A stretch of DNA of 64,000 nucleotides, from the NCBI RefSeq assembly GCF_965198575.1, contig NZ_OZ240671.1:1984001-2048000 (forward strand), read 5' to 3'. Position 1 is the stretch's first letter; the number at the start of each line of letters is the position of its first letter. The notes under the pieces were generated by a model. The model was not told where the DNA came from. It searched no databases and saw nothing but the letters and a program-made list of their open reading frames with translations. A program made the translations under genes and the position numbers. This DNA is from Lichenicola sp965198575 (GTDB taxonomy: Bacteria; Pseudomonadota; Alphaproteobacteria; Acetobacterales; Acetobacteraceae). This document shows positions 17,898 through 25,263 of the stretch, piece after piece.

Positions 17898-19364
17898 TCA
17901 GCTGCCCATGTCGGACAGCGAGGCCGGAGCGTGTTGCACGATGCTCGCGCCGCCGCCCGGCAGCACCTGGAAAATCGCCAGCGACCGGTGGACATGCCCG
18001 TCCGGTTGCAACGCAAACACCCCATCGACACCCGCAAACCCATCCGTCCGCGTGAGATCAGCGGTGTCATAGCCACGTGACGCCAGGCTCCGCGCCATCG
18101 CCGCGGCGTCATACGGATAGTCCGCCAACAGCTTCGGCGACTGGTGATACGCCGCCTGGTATGCCTCGACGAAGCCGAGGCGGTTCGACGGGTCGGGGGC
18201 CGCGTACCACGCGCCGGCCAGGGCATGCAGCTTGCTGGCGAAGGCGCCCCACAGGCCGGGACCCAGGATGCGGACCTGCGGCGCCATCACGCTCGAGTTG
18301 TGCAGGGCGGTGATCACCTCGGCAAGCTGGAGCCCGGTATCGCCCAGCAGCAGCGCGTCGAACGGTGGCGGCGGCAACGGTGCGGGCGGTGCTGACGCGG
18401 GTGCCGATCCGGGCGTGCCCCCGGCTGCCGCGACGGCGGCCGGTGCCTGGCCTGGAACCGGCCCGGGATCGGGATTGACCGCGGACACGGCGCCAGGTGC
18501 CGGATTGCCCGGAACCGGGACAGCACCCGGCGCCGCGGCACCCGCCTGCTGTGCGGCTGCGGCCTGACGGGTCGTGAAGTCGGAGAGCTGCTTCATCGTG
18601 GCGTCGATGCTGTCGGCGGTGCCCGCATGCGTCAGGATGGTCGGCGGCGGCAGCCCGGCATCGGCGCACGCATGGGTCAGACCATCGGCCAGTGCCTGAC
18701 CGAGCGCGCTCGCCGGCAGCAAGGCTGCAAGCCGGGTCCGGCCGTCCGCCTTGGCCGCGAACACCAGCCGGCGGACCTGCTGCTCAGGGGTCACACCCAT
18801 CACCCAGACGCCGGGCCGGGCCTGTGCGACGTCGCTGGTGAAGGCCAGCACCGGCACGTTCGCGGACTGTGCGATGGGCGCCACTCCGGCGGTGTCGGCC
18901 GAGGTCAGCGGTCCCAGGATGATGCCGTCATGCGACTGCACCGCCAGGGTGGCTGCATGCGCGGCACCCTCCGGACCCGCGGTGTCGTGCGGGTCGAGCA
19001 GCGGAGCGCCGGGCGTGTTCAGGGCCAGCCGCGCTGCGCGCAGCATGCTTTCGCCAAGGCTGCCATTCGGCCCGCTCAGCGGCAGCAGGAGGCCGACCTT
19101 GGGTCCGCTGGGCGGCACCACCGGCGCAACCGGCTCGTTGATCGGACCCGGGGCAAGGTCGGACTGCACCGTCGCCTGCGGCGCCGGCGGGGGCGGGGCA
19201 GCGCTTCCGGGGCCGAAGAACGGCAGGTTCGCGCAGCCTGTCACCAGCAGCGTCGACGCGAGCAGCGGCCACCGCAACAGGCCGACGGCCACGCCATGAC
19301 CCGGGTCACGTTGACGCCGCGCATCGAGACGCGCCCACTGACGCAATGGCTGAAGACCCGTCAT
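17898..19364 (-). CDS. Penicillin-binding protein activator, LpoA-like lipoprotein
   Basis: A 488-residue lipoprotein with a type I periplasmic-binding fold, related to LpoA/YraM, which activates class A penicillin-binding proteins from the outer membrane. The lipobox LVTGC places the lipidated Cys at 44 after a long N-region. VGLLLPLSGPNGSLGESMLRAARLAL (about residues 92-117) opens the binding fold; GIILGPLTSADTAGVAPIAQ and VLAFTSDVAQ follow. A 70-residue Ala/Pro/Gly-rich insertion (about residues 270-345) splits the fold before FDALLLGDTGLQLAEVI. The ATG at 19364 has GGGGGAAG upstream and overlaps the rsmI start region by 19 bp on the opposite strand. In many proteobacteria these two genes are adjacent and divergent. 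Confidence 0.82.
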   Translation of the reverse strand: MTGLQPLRQWARLDARRQRDPGHGVAVGLLRWPLLASTLLVTGCANLPFFGPGSAAPPPPAPQATVQSDLAPGPINEPVAPVVPPSGPKVGLLLPLSGPNGSLGESMLRAARLALNTPGAPLLDPHDTAGPEGAAHAATLAVQSHDGIILGPLTSADTAGVAPIAQSANVPVLAFTSDVAQARPGVWVMGVTPEQQVRRLVFAAKADGRTRLAALLPASALGQALADGLTHACADAGLPPPTILTHAGTADSIDATMKQLSDFTTRQAAAAQQAGAAAPGAVPVPGNPAPGAVSAVNPDPGPVPGQAPAAVAAAGGTPGSAPASAPPAPLPPPPFDALLLGDTGLQLAEVITALHNSSVMAPQVRILGPGLWGAFASKLHALAGAWYAAPDPSNRLGFVEAYQAAYHQSPKLLADYPYDAAAMARSLASRGYDTADLTRTDGFAGVDGVFALQPDGHVHRSLAIFQVLPGGGASIVQHAPASLSDMGS

Positions 19365-20356
19365 CACTTCCCCCTGATCCACCCGACGCCCACTCCTCAA
19401 TTCCCGACCCGGTCGACCCCGAGCCCGACGATACCGGCTCCGTGCCGCACAGCGGCTCGGGACTGGTGCTCGTGTCGACGCCGATCGGCAATCTCGGCGA
19501 CATGACCACGCGCGCCATCGACTGCCTGCGGCAGGCCGATCTGGTGCTGTGCGAGGATACCCGCACCACCGCCCGGCTGTTCGCTGCGAAGCATATCTCC
19601 GCACGCACGGAAGCGTTGCACGAGCACAACGAGCGCCAGCGCATTCCGGCCTTGCTGGACATGCTCAGCGCGGGCCGGCGCATCGCCCTGGTGTCCGATG
19701 CAGGTACGCCGCTGCTGTCGGATCCGGGCTTCCGCCTGGTGCGTGCGGCGATCGAGCGCGGCATCCGCATCGAGGCAGCACCGGGTGCCAATGCCGCGAT
19801 CACCGCGCTCACCCTGTCCGGGCTGCCGCCGCACCCGTTCCTGTTCGTGGGGTTCTCGCCGCCGCGCTCGGCTGCCAGAAGGGAGACGTTCGGCCGCCTT
19901 TTGGCAGCCGAGCGCGCCGGACTGTCGGCGACGCTGATCTGGCACGAGGCGCCGCATCGTCTGGCGGAGATGCTGGCCGACCTGCACGCGGTGTTCGGCG
20001 CGCGCGAGGCAGCGGTGGCGCGCGAGCTCACCAAGCGCTTCGAGGAGGTGCGGCGCGGCAGCCTGGAGGTGCTGGCCGAGCACTACGCGACCCACCAGGC
20101 CCGCGGCGAGATCACCGTCGTGGTGGCGCCGGGAGCCGCCGACGATGGCGATGCCGGGGGACTCGACGAACGGCTGCGTGCCGCACTCGCCACCCATTCG
20201 GTCAAGGACGCCGCCACTCTGGTCGCCGGAGCGGTGAATCTGCCACGTCGGACCGTCTATGCGCGGGCGATGGAGCTGGCGGCAGACGCGGCGGCGCTCG
20301 ATGCGTCGGGCAGTGCCGCAGACCCCGGTGAGGCGGCCGCGACCGGAGCCGGCTGA
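19346..20356 (+). CDS. rsmI: 16S rRNA (cytidine(1402)-2'-O)-methyltransferase
   Basis: Methylates the 2'-O of C1402 in 16S rRNA with SAM. The tetrapyrrole-methylase fold starts at residue 40 with LVLVSTPIGNLGDMTTRA, then LCEDTRTTARLF, LVSDAGTPLLSDPGFRLV and PGANAAITALTLSGLP, all RsmI hallmarks. The N-terminal 35 residues are Pro/Asp/Ser-rich and poorly supported; a GTG at 19442 would remove them together with the overlap with the divergent lipoprotein gene. The C-terminal end overlaps nagA by 100 bp tail-to-tail. Confidence 0.9.
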   Translation: MAEDPSSLPPDPPDAHSSIPDPVDPEPDDTGSVPHSGSGLVLVSTPIGNLGDMTTRAIDCLRQADLVLCEDTRTTARLFAAKHISARTEALHEHNERQRIPALLDMLSAGRRIALVSDAGTPLLSDPGFRLVRAAIERGIRIEAAPGANAAITALTLSGLPPHPFLFVGFSPPRSAARRETFGRLLAAERAGLSATLIWHEAPHRLAEMLADLHAVFGAREAAVARELTKRFEEVRRGSLEVLAEHYATHQARGEITVVVAPGAADDGDAGGLDERLRAALATHSVKDAATLVAGAVNLPRRTVYARAMELAADAAALDASGSAADPGEAAATGAG

Positions 20357-21504
20357 GGCAGCTCGATCCCGTTCCGCCAGCACCGCTCGCAGCGCATCGT
20401 CTCGTCCAGCAGCACCAGGTCGGCGGTGCGGCCCGCCTCGAGGCGACCATGGCTGCGTTCCATCCCCATGAACTTCGCCGGGTAGAGGCTGGCCATGCGC
20501 AACGCCTCCTCGACCGGCAGATCGAGATCGAACACCGCGTGCGCGACGGCCCGGTCCATCGTCAGGTCGGAGCCGGCCAGGGTGCCGTCCGCAAGGGTCA
20601 ACCGGCCGTCCTCGCGTCGGACCGTGCGGCCGTTGAGCTCGAACTCGTCGTCGCCATCCTCCGGCGTGCCGGCGGGCGGCATTGCGTCGGTCACCAGCAT
20701 CAGCCTGCCGGGCAGCCGCTTCGACGCCAGCGCGATCCGCATCATGATCGGGTCGACGTGATGCAGGTCGGCGATCAGGCCGGCCCAGACCTCGCCGCGT
20801 TCGAGCGCTGCGCCGACCAGCCCCGGAGCCCGGCCGGTCATTTGCGACATGGCGTTGAACAGGTGGGTGACGCCGGTGGCGCCGGCATCGATGGCGGCGA
20901 ACACGGTATCCGCGTCGGCATCGCTGTGCCCGAGACTGACGACCACGCCACCCCGCACCAAACGCTCGATCTGCTTGGGGGAGACGACCTCGGGCGCCAC
21001 CGTCAGCAGCAGGTGCTCGATCCCCGTCGCCAGCAAAAGGTCGACATCGGCATCCGTCATGGTGCGGATGAGCGAGCGATCATGGGCGCCGGAGCGAGCC
21101 TGGCTCAGGAACGGTCCCTCGAGATGCAGGCCGGCAATTCCCGGCATCCGGGCGTCGACGGCCAGGCGGACCGCATCGATCGCCTGCTGCATCGCGTCCG
21201 GCCGATCGGTGATGAATGTCGGCAGCAACGCGGTCGAGCCGTGCCAGGAATGGGCTTCCGCAATGGCCGCCGCACCCTCGGGCGTCGGCATCGCGTTGAA
21301 GAGCACGCCACCGCCGCCATTCACCTGAAGGTCGACGAACCCGGGAGCCAGGAGCCCCTCGATTCGCTGCATGCGGGCGTCACGTGGCAGCGACGAAAGC
21401 GGTGCAAGCCCGACAACCTTGTCCCGGCCCAGCAGCAGCGCGTGGTCGACCAGGATCGTGTCGCCGGTGAAAATGCGTGCCCCGACGAGGGCGGTCTCGA
21501 ACAT
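20257..21504 (-). CDS. nagA: N-acetylglucosamine-6-phosphate deacetylase
   Basis: Deacetylates GlcNAc-6-phosphate in amino-sugar or peptidoglycan recycling. This 415-residue amidohydrolase has GFVDLQVNGGGGV near 55, the metal-binding HLEGPF (127-132), LGHSDADAD, THLFNAMSQM and the catalytic Asp in LVTDAMPPAG, as expected for NagA. No nagB or transporter is adjacent. The C-terminal 40 residues are Ala/Ser-rich beyond the usual end and overlap the rsmI tail by 100 bp, so this tail may be lineage-specific. Confidence 0.92.
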   Translation of the reverse strand: MFETALVGARIFTGDTILVDHALLLGRDKVVGLAPLSSLPRDARMQRIEGLLAPGFVDLQVNGGGGVLFNAMPTPEGAAAIAEAHSWHGSTALLPTFITDRPDAMQQAIDAVRLAVDARMPGIAGLHLEGPFLSQARSGAHDRSLIRTMTDADVDLLLATGIEHLLLTVAPEVVSPKQIERLVRGGVVVSLGHSDADADTVFAAIDAGATGVTHLFNAMSQMTGRAPGLVGAALERGEVWAGLIADLHHVDPIMMRIALASKRLPGRLMLVTDAMPPAGTPEDGDDEFELNGRTVRREDGRLTLADGTLAGSDLTMDRAVAHAVFDLDLPVEEALRMASLYPAKFMGMERSHGRLEAGRTADLVLLDETMRCERCWRNGIELPQPAPVAAASPGSAALPDASSAAASAASSIARA

Positions 21505-21564
21505 CAGACTGGCTGCATCGACGTCATGACGGCACGATATGCTCCCGGTTCACTGCGGACAGAA

Positions 21565-21593
21565 CATGGCGCGCCCGGTCCGGGCGCGCCATG
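21565..21593 (-). terminator. 29-bp near-perfect palindrome after the CsbD gene
   Basis: Two 14-bp arms (CATGGCGCGCCCGG and its exact complement) around a single central base, 15 bp past the stop of the CsbD gene. Folded as RNA it would give a strong 12-bp GC hairpin with a pentaloop. Only a weak TTCTGT tract follows in the minus-strand direction, so as a factor-independent terminator it is imperfect. It also lies upstream of nagA on the same strand. Confidence 0.5.
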
Positions 21594-21607
21594 AGTTGCG
21601 ATCCTGA

Positions 21608-21793
21608 TCAGTCCTTGACGATATCGCGAATGGCATCCTTGCCCTTGCCGACACCTTCCTGAACCTTGCCGCCGGCCTTCTCGGCCTTGCCTTCGGCAGT
21701 GAGGCGGTCGTTGCCGGTGACCTTGCCGGCGGCTTCCTTGATCGAGCCCTTGACCTGATGTCCCACGCCGGCAGTGCGATCCTTGTCCACCAT
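21608..21793 (-). CDS. CsbD family stress protein
   Basis: A 61-residue hydrophilic protein, MVDKDRTAGVGHQVKGSIKE onward, with the CsbD-type repeats KGSIKEAAGKVTGND and AEGKAEKAGGKVQEGVGK. CsbD-like proteins are small, Lys/Gly/Ala-rich and induced by general stress in many bacteria, with unknown molecular role. The ATG at 21793 follows GGGAGAG; a longer frame overlaps lolA and is not used. A strong palindrome lies directly downstream. Confidence 0.88.
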   Translation of the reverse strand: MVDKDRTAGVGHQVKGSIKEAAGKVTGNDRLTAEGKAEKAGGKVQEGVGKGKDAIRDIVKD

Positions 21794-21858
21794 TTTTTCT
21801 CTCCCTGGGCCGATGCCCAAAGGCAGCAACGAGCCGGGCCAAGTTTCGTTCCTGCCGC

Positions 21859-22500
21859 TCACTGCTCGACCTTGGTCTCGAACAGGCTCTGCGGAACGGC
21901 GAGCCCGGTGGTGATGTCGAACAGGTCGACATGGGTTTCCCGCCCCTGCGCGTCGATGACGCTCCACCCCTTCAGGGCGACCGGATTGTCCGTGAGTACG
22001 ACCGTCAGGCTGCCGTCGCCGGGGGTCGCGGTGCGGACCAGCGCCACCTGCAGCAAACCGTTCGCGTGGTTGAAACCGGTGATCGTCACGTCGCCGGCGA
22101 GGCTCAGGTTCGGTCGCAGCAGCAGCCCGACCGGCGTCTTCTCGAGCGGGATCTCGGTGGTCTGGCCCAGCTGGCTGTCGGTGAACACCATCCGCCCGGC
22201 ACCCGCCACCAGCAGCAGCGGGCTCGGCTTGTCGTACTCGAAGCGCATGCGGCCGGGACGGTCGAGCCAGACGGTGCCCGTGGTGCGGCGGCCATCCGGG
22301 GCGATCTGCTGGAACCGCGCCTTCAGCGTGGTGATCCCGTTCAGCGTGTCCTGGATGCGCCCGATCCAGCCCTGATCGGCGGGGGTCAGCTGCACCGAGG
22401 TCGCACCATCTGGCGCATTCTGGGCACGTGCCGCCGGCACTCCGGGGATGAGGGGGACCAGCAGCAGGAGTGGGATCAGGGCGCGGCGCATGATCCGCAT
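21859..22500 (-). CDS. lolA: Outer-membrane lipoprotein carrier protein LolA-like
   Basis: Periplasmic chaperone that takes lipoproteins from LolCDE to the outer membrane. The 213-residue protein has a signal peptide (MRRALIPLLLLVPLIPGVPAARA, cleavage before QNAPDG), then LNGITTLKARFQQIAPDGR and GTVWLDRPGRMRFEYDKPSP, the defining LolA segments. The C-terminal half is a beta-rich barrel half with FDITTGLAVPQSLFE. The ATG at 22500 has AGGA upstream; 22491 is an alternative. No LolB is nearby. Confidence 0.87.
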   Translation of the reverse strand: MRIMRRALIPLLLLVPLIPGVPAARAQNAPDGATSVQLTPADQGWIGRIQDTLNGITTLKARFQQIAPDGRRTTGTVWLDRPGRMRFEYDKPSPLLLVAGAGRMVFTDSQLGQTTEIPLEKTPVGLLLRPNLSLAGDVTITGFNHANGLLQVALVRTATPGDGSLTVVLTDNPVALKGWSVIDAQGRETHVDLFDITTGLAVPQSLFETKVEQ

Positions 22501-22553
22501 CCTATCCTGCCGCGAGGGGCTGCGCGAAGGGGGCGGAACGCGCGGTCGACCCC

Positions 22554-23510
22554 TCAGGAGGAGCCGATCAACACCCCGGCGGCGAAGACCAGGCCGCCAC
22601 CGAACATGATCTGGATCGCCGCCGACAGGAACGGCGTGTCCTGGTAGCGCCAGCGGATCCACGAGATGATCGCCAGCTCGATCACCACGACGATGGCCGC
22701 CACCACCAGCGCCACCCTGAAATCGTTGATCAGGAACGGCAGGGTGTGGCCGATGCCGCCGAGCGTGGTCATCAGCCCGCAGATCAGGCCGCGCAGCAGC
22801 GGTGCGCCGCGCCCGGACAGCACGCCGTCATCCGACGCCGCTTCGGCAAACCCCATCGAGATGCCGGCGCCGACCGACGCCGCCATGCCGACCAGGAAGG
22901 CATTCCACGGCAGATGCGTGGCAAATGCCGCAGCGAACACCGGCGCCAGCGTCGACACCGACCCGTCCATCAGCCCGACCAGGCCCGGCTGCACCACCTG
23001 CAGCACGAACCGGCGACGCGCGTGGTCGTCCTCGGTCTCGCGCTTGCTGGCCGGCAGCAGCTTCAGCTCGATCGCGCCGGCCGCCTGCTCGTGGGCGTCC
23101 TCGGCCTCGGCCAGATCACCCAGCAACTTGCGGATCGCCGGATCGGACGTCCGGGTGGCGGCCTGCCGGTAGAAGCGGGCGGCATCGAGTTCCATCTGCC
23201 GTGCGTGGCGCCGGATGGTGTCGATCCCGGAATGTTGCACCTGCCACGGGGCGCGACGCTGTGCGAAGCCGGCGACGTCCTGGCGGCGCACCAGCGGAAT
23301 ATGATTGCCGAAGCGCTCCGCATACAGGTCGATCAGGCGACGCCGGTGGTCCTGCTCCTCGTTCGCCATCTCGGAAAAGATGCCGGCGCTGTCTGGAAAG
23401 TTGTCCCGCAGCTGATGCGCGAAGTCCGCATAGATGCGGCCGTCCTCCTCCTCGTTGGCGATTGCCAAGGCAAGGATTTCGGCCTGGGTGAGGTCGGTGA
23501 ATTTACGCAT
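22554..23510 (-). CDS. mbfA: Membrane-bound ferritin-like iron exporter MbfA
   Basis: A 318-residue fusion of an N-terminal rubrerythrin/erythrin domain (about 1-150) and a C-terminal Ccc1/VIT1-type membrane domain (about 165-318). The di-iron helices carry ANEEEDGRIYADF and MANEEQDHRRRL, then ELDAARFYRQAA and EAEDAHEQAA, supplying the expected Glu and His ligands. QPGLVGLMDGSVSTLAPVFA opens the VIT domain, with five hydrophobic segments to the end. In rhizobia and Agrobacterium MbfA exports iron and is controlled by Irr; I saw no convincing Irr motif in the 120 bp upstream. It lies downstream of purH on the same strand. Confidence 0.9.
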   Translation of the reverse strand: MRKFTDLTQAEILALAIANEEEDGRIYADFAHQLRDNFPDSAGIFSEMANEEQDHRRRLIDLYAERFGNHIPLVRRQDVAGFAQRRAPWQVQHSGIDTIRRHARQMELDAARFYRQAATRTSDPAIRKLLGDLAEAEDAHEQAAGAIELKLLPASKRETEDDHARRRFVLQVVQPGLVGLMDGSVSTLAPVFAAAFATHLPWNAFLVGMAASVGAGISMGFAEAASDDGVLSGRGAPLLRGLICGLMTTLGGIGHTLPFLINDFRVALVVAAIVVVIELAIISWIRWRYQDTPFLSAAIQIMFGGGLVFAAGVLIGSS

Positions 23511-23631
23511 GTCAGAGTATTCGCCGCTGTCCCGGAAATTTTCAAGTCAAAGAAAAGAAGCTGCAAATGCCTCGCGCTTCCATGACTGTGGCTTTGCTTT
23601 TGCGACTTGTTCTCGATTGCGGCGAGTCTGG

Positions 23632-25206
23632 TCAGTGACGGAAATGGCGCATCCCGGTGAACAGCATCGCCACGCCAGCCTTGTCCGCTGCCGCAATGAT
23701 CTCGGCGTCGCGGATCGAGCCGCCCGGCTGGATTACCGCAGTGGCGCCGGCCTCGATCGCCACCTCCAGCCCATCGGCAAACGGGAAGAACGCATCCGAG
23801 GCCACGACGCTGCCTTCGGTGAGCCGCCCGTCGAGACCAGCCGCCCTGGCTGCCTCCAGGCTTTTCGCTGCGGCGATGCGTGCGGAATCCACCCGGCTCA
23901 TCTGGCCGGCCCCGATGCCAACCGTGGCGCCATCCTTCACATAGACGATGGCGTTCGACTTCACGTGCTTGGCCACGCGGAAAGCGACGATCAGGTCAGC
24001 CAACTCGGCTTCGGTCGGCGCACGCTGGGTCACCAGCTTGAGGCTGTCGGCGCGACCGTTGTCGCGGGTCTGCGCCAGGAAGCCGCCCGCCACGCTCTTC
24101 AGCATCAGCCCGCCGGCCAGCGGGTCCGGCATCCCGCCGGTCAGCAGCAGCCGCAGGTTCTTTTTCGCCGCCAGCACGGCCCGCGCGCCCTCGGTGGCAT
24201 CTGGGGCGACGACGACCTCGGTGAACAGCTTGGCGATCAGTGTCGCCGCCGCCTCGTCGAGCGTGCGATTGACCGCGACGATGCCGCCGAACGCCGACAC
24301 CGGGTCGCAGCGCAGCGCCAGCTCCCACGCCGCGGCGAGGTCGGCACCCACGGCCACACCGCAGGGATTGGCGTGCTTCACGATCACCACCGCCGGCGCG
24401 CCGAATTCGGCAACCGCCTCGAACGCCGCGTCGGTGTCGTTCAGGTTGTTGTACGACAGCGACTTGCCCTGCACCTGCCGGGCGGTGGCAAGGCCCGGAC
24501 GCGCGCTGCCGTCGGTGTAGAAGGCCGCCTGCTGGTGCGGGTTCTCGCCATACCGCAACGCCTCGGCGCGCTGGCCGACGATCGCGAGCGAGGCCGGCAG
24601 CAGGTCGCCGCGCTCGTCGCTGAACCACTTCGCGATCGCCGCATCGTACGCCGCGGTGCGCGCATACGCGGCACCAGCCCAGGCACGACGATCCGCCACG
24701 GTCGTGCCGCGCAACGTCTTGAGGCTGTCGATCAGCGAGCCGTACTGGGCGGGGGTGGTCAGCACAGCCACATGGGCGTGGTTCTTGGCGGCTGCGCGGA
24801 TCAGGGCCGGGCCGCCGATATCGATGTTCTCGATGCAGTCGTCGGGTGCCGCGCCGGCCGCCACTGTCGCCTCGAACGGGTACAGATTGACGCACACTAG
24901 GTCGATCGGCGCGATCGAATGTTCGGCCATCTGCGCCAGATGTTCCGGCAGGTCACGCCGCCCAAGGATGCCGCCATGGATCTGCGGCACCAGCGTCTTG
25001 ACCCGGCCATCCAGGATCTCGGGGAAGCCGGTATGCTCGGACACGTCGATCACCGTAAGTCCGGCCGCGCGCAACGCCTGCGCCGAGCCGCCGGTGGAGA
25101 GCAGTTCCGCGCCATGCGCCGCTAGTGCCTGCGCCAGCTCGACCAGGCCGGTCTTGTCGGACACGGACAGCAGCGCGCGGCGGATCGGCAGGATGTCGGA
25201 GGTCAT
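23632..25206 (-). CDS. purH: Bifunctional AICAR formyltransferase/IMP cyclohydrolase
   Basis: Last two steps of de novo IMP synthesis. The 524-residue protein has an N-terminal MGS-like cyclohydrolase domain (RRALLSVSDKTGLVELAQAL, LSTGGSAQALR, DGRVKTLVPQIHGG) and a C-terminal transformylase domain with RYGENPHQQAAFY, KHANPCGVAV, RCDPVSAFGGIVAVN and SDAFFPFADGLE. Length matches E. coli PurH. I chose the ATG at 25206, which begins MTSDILPIRRAL; a GTG at 25236 is the alternative. Confidence 0.96.
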   Translation of the reverse strand: MTSDILPIRRALLSVSDKTGLVELAQALAAHGAELLSTGGSAQALRAAGLTVIDVSEHTGFPEILDGRVKTLVPQIHGGILGRRDLPEHLAQMAEHSIAPIDLVCVNLYPFEATVAAGAAPDDCIENIDIGGPALIRAAAKNHAHVAVLTTPAQYGSLIDSLKTLRGTTVADRRAWAGAAYARTAAYDAAIAKWFSDERGDLLPASLAIVGQRAEALRYGENPHQQAAFYTDGSARPGLATARQVQGKSLSYNNLNDTDAAFEAVAEFGAPAVVIVKHANPCGVAVGADLAAAWELALRCDPVSAFGGIVAVNRTLDEAAATLIAKLFTEVVVAPDATEGARAVLAAKKNLRLLLTGGMPDPLAGGLMLKSVAGGFLAQTRDNGRADSLKLVTQRAPTEAELADLIVAFRVAKHVKSNAIVYVKDGATVGIGAGQMSRVDSARIAAAKSLEAARAAGLDGRLTEGSVVASDAFFPFADGLEVAIEAGATAVIQPGGSIRDAEIIAAADKAGVAMLFTGMRHFRH

Positions 25207-25263
25207 GACGGCAGGTCCTATCGCGGTCTCGAACACGGGACGATCCGGCCCGCGGCCCCGGCT

